Positions 62,507-64,000 of a stretch of DNA of 64,000 nucleotides are shown one piece after another (the first letter of the stretch is position 1; each line of letters starts with the position of its first letter). Position numbers and translations under genes: made by a program. The notes under the pieces were generated by a model that was not told the DNA's origin, ran no database searches, and saw only the letters and a program-made list of their open reading frames with translations. The stretch is from Prado023 sp963736425 (GTDB taxonomy: Bacteria > Actinomycetota > Actinomycetes > S36-B12 > CAIYMF01), in NCBI GenBank assembly GCA_963736425.1, contig CAVTOX010000014.1, positions 310,001 through 374,000 of the forward strand. The letters run 5' to 3'.

Positions 62507-62670
62507 CGGGTTCCTCCTGTCGGCGTCGGGGTCGGTGTCTGGGTCGGGGCCTGCATGCCGAGGTACTTCACCGAGAACGTGCGTGTGCAGGTCCGGCAGT
62601 GCCACGCGCCCGGCGTCGCCCCCAAGGGGCGCAGGTCCTCCTCGGCGCAGTAGGGGCAGTGGTAGGGCAC
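62503..62670 (-). CDS. 55-residue zinc-ribbon protein of the sulfate operon
   Basis: Starts MPYHCPYCAEEDLRPLGA, continues with WHCRTCTRTFSVKYLG and ends in a threonine-proline tail (APTQTPTPTPTGG). The two CxxC pairs (HCPYC, HCRTC) should bind one zinc or iron ion, rubredoxin-like. GTG 62670 follows GGGGAG; the stop overlaps the cysH ATG (ATGA), so it is coupled between sir and cysH. Small proteins of this sort sit at this place in other actinobacterial sulfate operons. A part in metal or electron delivery to the Fe-S enzymes on both sides is possible but unproven. Confidence 0.75.
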   Translation of the reverse strand: MPYHCPYCAEEDLRPLGATPGAWHCRTCTRTFSVKYLGMQAPTQTPTPTPTGGTR

Positions 62671-62719
62671 AGCCCGCTCCCCGGGGGTTGCCGCAGTGTT
62701 TCCGGCGCCAGACCGGGCG

Positions 62720-64000
62720 TCATCGGAGGGACTCCTCGTCGGCGCGGACGACCCATTCGGCGAACTGCTCGCCCTCGGTGCGCTGCTCCAGGTACCTGCC
62801 GGCGACGCGGTCGACGAAGTCGGGGAGCTCGGCCGAGGTCACCTTCAGGGCGCGCAGCTTGCGGCCGAATCCCGCGGCGTGGCCAAGGGACCCACCGAGG
62901 TGCACCTGGAAGCCCTCCACAGGCGTGCCCGAGGCGTCGGGGACGAGCATCCCCTTGAGCCCGATGTCGGCCACCTGGAACCGGGCGCACGAGTTCGGGC
63001 AGCCGTTGACGTGCACGGCCAGGGGGACGTCCAGATCAGGGCGACGCGCCTCAATCGTCTCGATGAGGGTGCGGGCCGTGTCCTTGGTGTTGACGATCGC
63101 GAGCTTGCAGAACTCGATCCCGGTGCAGGCCATCGTGGAGCGGCGGATCTCGTGCGGATGCACCTGCAGGCCCACGTCGCCCAACTCGCTGGCAAGGGCC
63201 TCGGCGCGCTCGGGTGCCACGTCGAGGATCACCAGCTTCTGCTGGGCGGTCAGCCGGATGCGCCCGGAGCCGTACTCGGCCGCCAGGTCGGCCAGCCGCG
63301 CGAGCGTCTCGCCGTTGATCCGCCCGACAGTCGGTGCCGCTCCGACGTAGACCCGGCCGTCACGCTGCGGGTGGATTCCGACGTGGTCGCGAGCGCCTGC
63401 CGGGACGGGGTCAGGTGCCGGCCCGTCGAGCAGCGGCCGCTCGAGGTACTGGGTCTCCAGCACCTCCCGGAACCGTGCAACGCCCCAGTCGGCGACGAGG
63501 AACTTCAGCCGAGCCCGGTTGCGCAGCCGGCGGTAGCCGTAGTCGCGGAAGATCTCGATGATCCCGCCCCATACCTCGGGGACCTCGACCAGCGGCACCC
63601 ACGCGCCCAGGCGCTGGGCGAGCATCGGGTTGGTCGACAGCCCGCCCCCGACCCAGACGTCGAACCCTGGGCCATGCTCGGGGTGCACGACCCCGACGAA
63701 CGACACGTCGTTGATCTCGTGGGCGACGTCGTGTCGGGGTGATCCGGAGACCGCGGACTTGAACTTGCGTGGCAGGTTCGCGTACTCGGGGTCGCCGACG
63801 AAGCGGGCGACGATCTCCTCGATCGCCGGCGTCCCGTCGATGATCTCGTCGGCGGCCACACCAGCAACCGGCGAGCCCAGGACCACCCGTGGGGTGTCGC
63901 CACAGGCCTCGGTGCTGCTCAGGCCCACGGCCTCCAGGCGCCGCCAGATCTCAGGGACGTCCTCGATCCGGATCCAGTGCAGCTGGATGTTCTGGCGATC
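62720..64000 (-). CDS. sir: ferredoxin-dependent sulfite (or nitrite) reductase, N-terminus outside window
   Basis: The visible 426 residues are the C-terminal part; translation enters from the right edge (QNIQLHWIRIEDVPEIWRR). It carries the siroheme/4Fe-4S ligands TMACTGIEFCKLA and NGCPNSCAR, in two nitrite/sulfite reductase repeats. The six-electron reduction of sulfite to sulfide completes assimilation. The first gene of this operon as far as seen; neighbours (cysH, cysD, cysN, siroheme genes) make sulfite rather than nitrite the substrate. Confidence 0.93.
   Translation of the reverse strand, partial: DRQNIQLHWIRIEDVPEIWRRLEAVGLSSTEACGDTPRVVLGSPVAGVAADEIIDGTPAIEEIVARFVGDPEYANLPRKFKSAVSGSPRHDVAHEINDVSFVGVVHPEHGPGFDVWVGGGLSTNPMLAQRLGAWVPLVEVPEVWGGIIEIFRDYGYRRLRNRARLKFLVADWGVARFREVLETQYLERPLLDGPAPDPVPAGARDHVGIHPQRDGRVYVGAAPTVGRINGETLARLADLAAEYGSGRIRLTAQQKLVILDVAPERAEALASELGDVGLQVHPHEIRRSTMACTGIEFCKLAIVNTKDTARTLIETIEARRPDLDVPLAVHVNGCPNSCARFQVADIGLKGMLVPDASGTPVEGFQVHLGGSLGHAAGFGRKLRALKVTSAELPDFVDRVAGRYLEQRTEGEQFAEWVVRADEESLR

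Overview
The window is about 64 kb of very GC-rich (around 70%), densely coded DNA from a member of the Actinomycetes. Several gene types point to this class together: a BldD orthologue, WhiB1, PdtaS, a SigR-RsrA pair, mIHF, a fused 2-oxoglutarate decarboxylase (Kgd), the tiny ribosomal protein bL37, nickel superoxide dismutase and an inactive PriA. The order bldD-pyrR-pyrB-pyrC-orf-carA ... carB-pyrD-pyrF-mihF-gmk-rpoZ-coaBC-metK ... priA-fmt is the known Streptomyces/Mycobacterium neighbourhood. The order or genus cannot be fixed from the sequence. No phage, insertion sequence, CRISPR array, rRNA or tRNA was seen; this is core chromosome.

Region 1 (1-18 kb): the 3' end of pyruvate kinase, bldD, then the whole de novo UMP pathway followed by nucleotide, transcription and CoA genes. 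The pyrimidine cluster is split. pyrR-pyrB-pyrC-orf-carA ends in a cellobiose phosphorylase gene and is followed by an opposed hydrolase gene. carB-pyrK-pyrD-pyrF-mihF-gmk-rpoZ-coaBC then restarts from its own promoter. Each half begins with a PyrR-type RNA hairpin that pairs with the ribosome binding site. In the second half the controlled start codon belongs to a 21-codon leader ORF overlapping carB.

Region 2 (18-29 kb): metK, a double GNAT protein, priA, def, fmt, rsmB, an opposed MFS transporter, sigR-rsrA with a textbook SigR autoregulatory promoter and a possible longer SigR isoform, and two small-molecule or unknown genes.

Region 3 (29-41 kb): a membrane protein, bL37, a PilT ATPase, a thioesterase-like protein, a secreted protein, a SIS-domain isomerase, the sensor kinase PdtaS, WhiB1, a diacylglycerol/lipid kinase, the sigF-rsbW stress pair, an acetyltransferase, sodN with its protease sodX, and an NAD(P)H:quinone-type oxidoreductase.

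Region 4 (41-57 kb): kgd with a small companion gene, a histone-deacetylase-like amidohydrolase, a P1 peptidase, a PatB/MalY aminotransferase, a complete oligopeptide ABC transporter (oppA-B-C-D-F, minus strand) and an oligopeptidase B. Uptake, cleavage and amino acid use lie side by side.

Region 5 (57-64 kb): an overlapping minus-strand assimilatory sulfate operon, transcribed sir, a 55-residue zinc-ribbon gene, cysH, cysD, cysN, cysG and a sirohydrochlorin chelatase gene. Siroheme made by the last two serves the reductase encoded by the first.

Several genes (pyrR, the double GNAT gene, priA, the gene at 27.5 kb, the secreted protein at 31.8 kb) carry single-base frameshifts, mostly in short homopolymers. 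Uncorrected sequencing indels are the simplest reading. Many starts have a TANNNT-like -10 element 6-8 bases upstream, suggesting frequent leaderless transcription.
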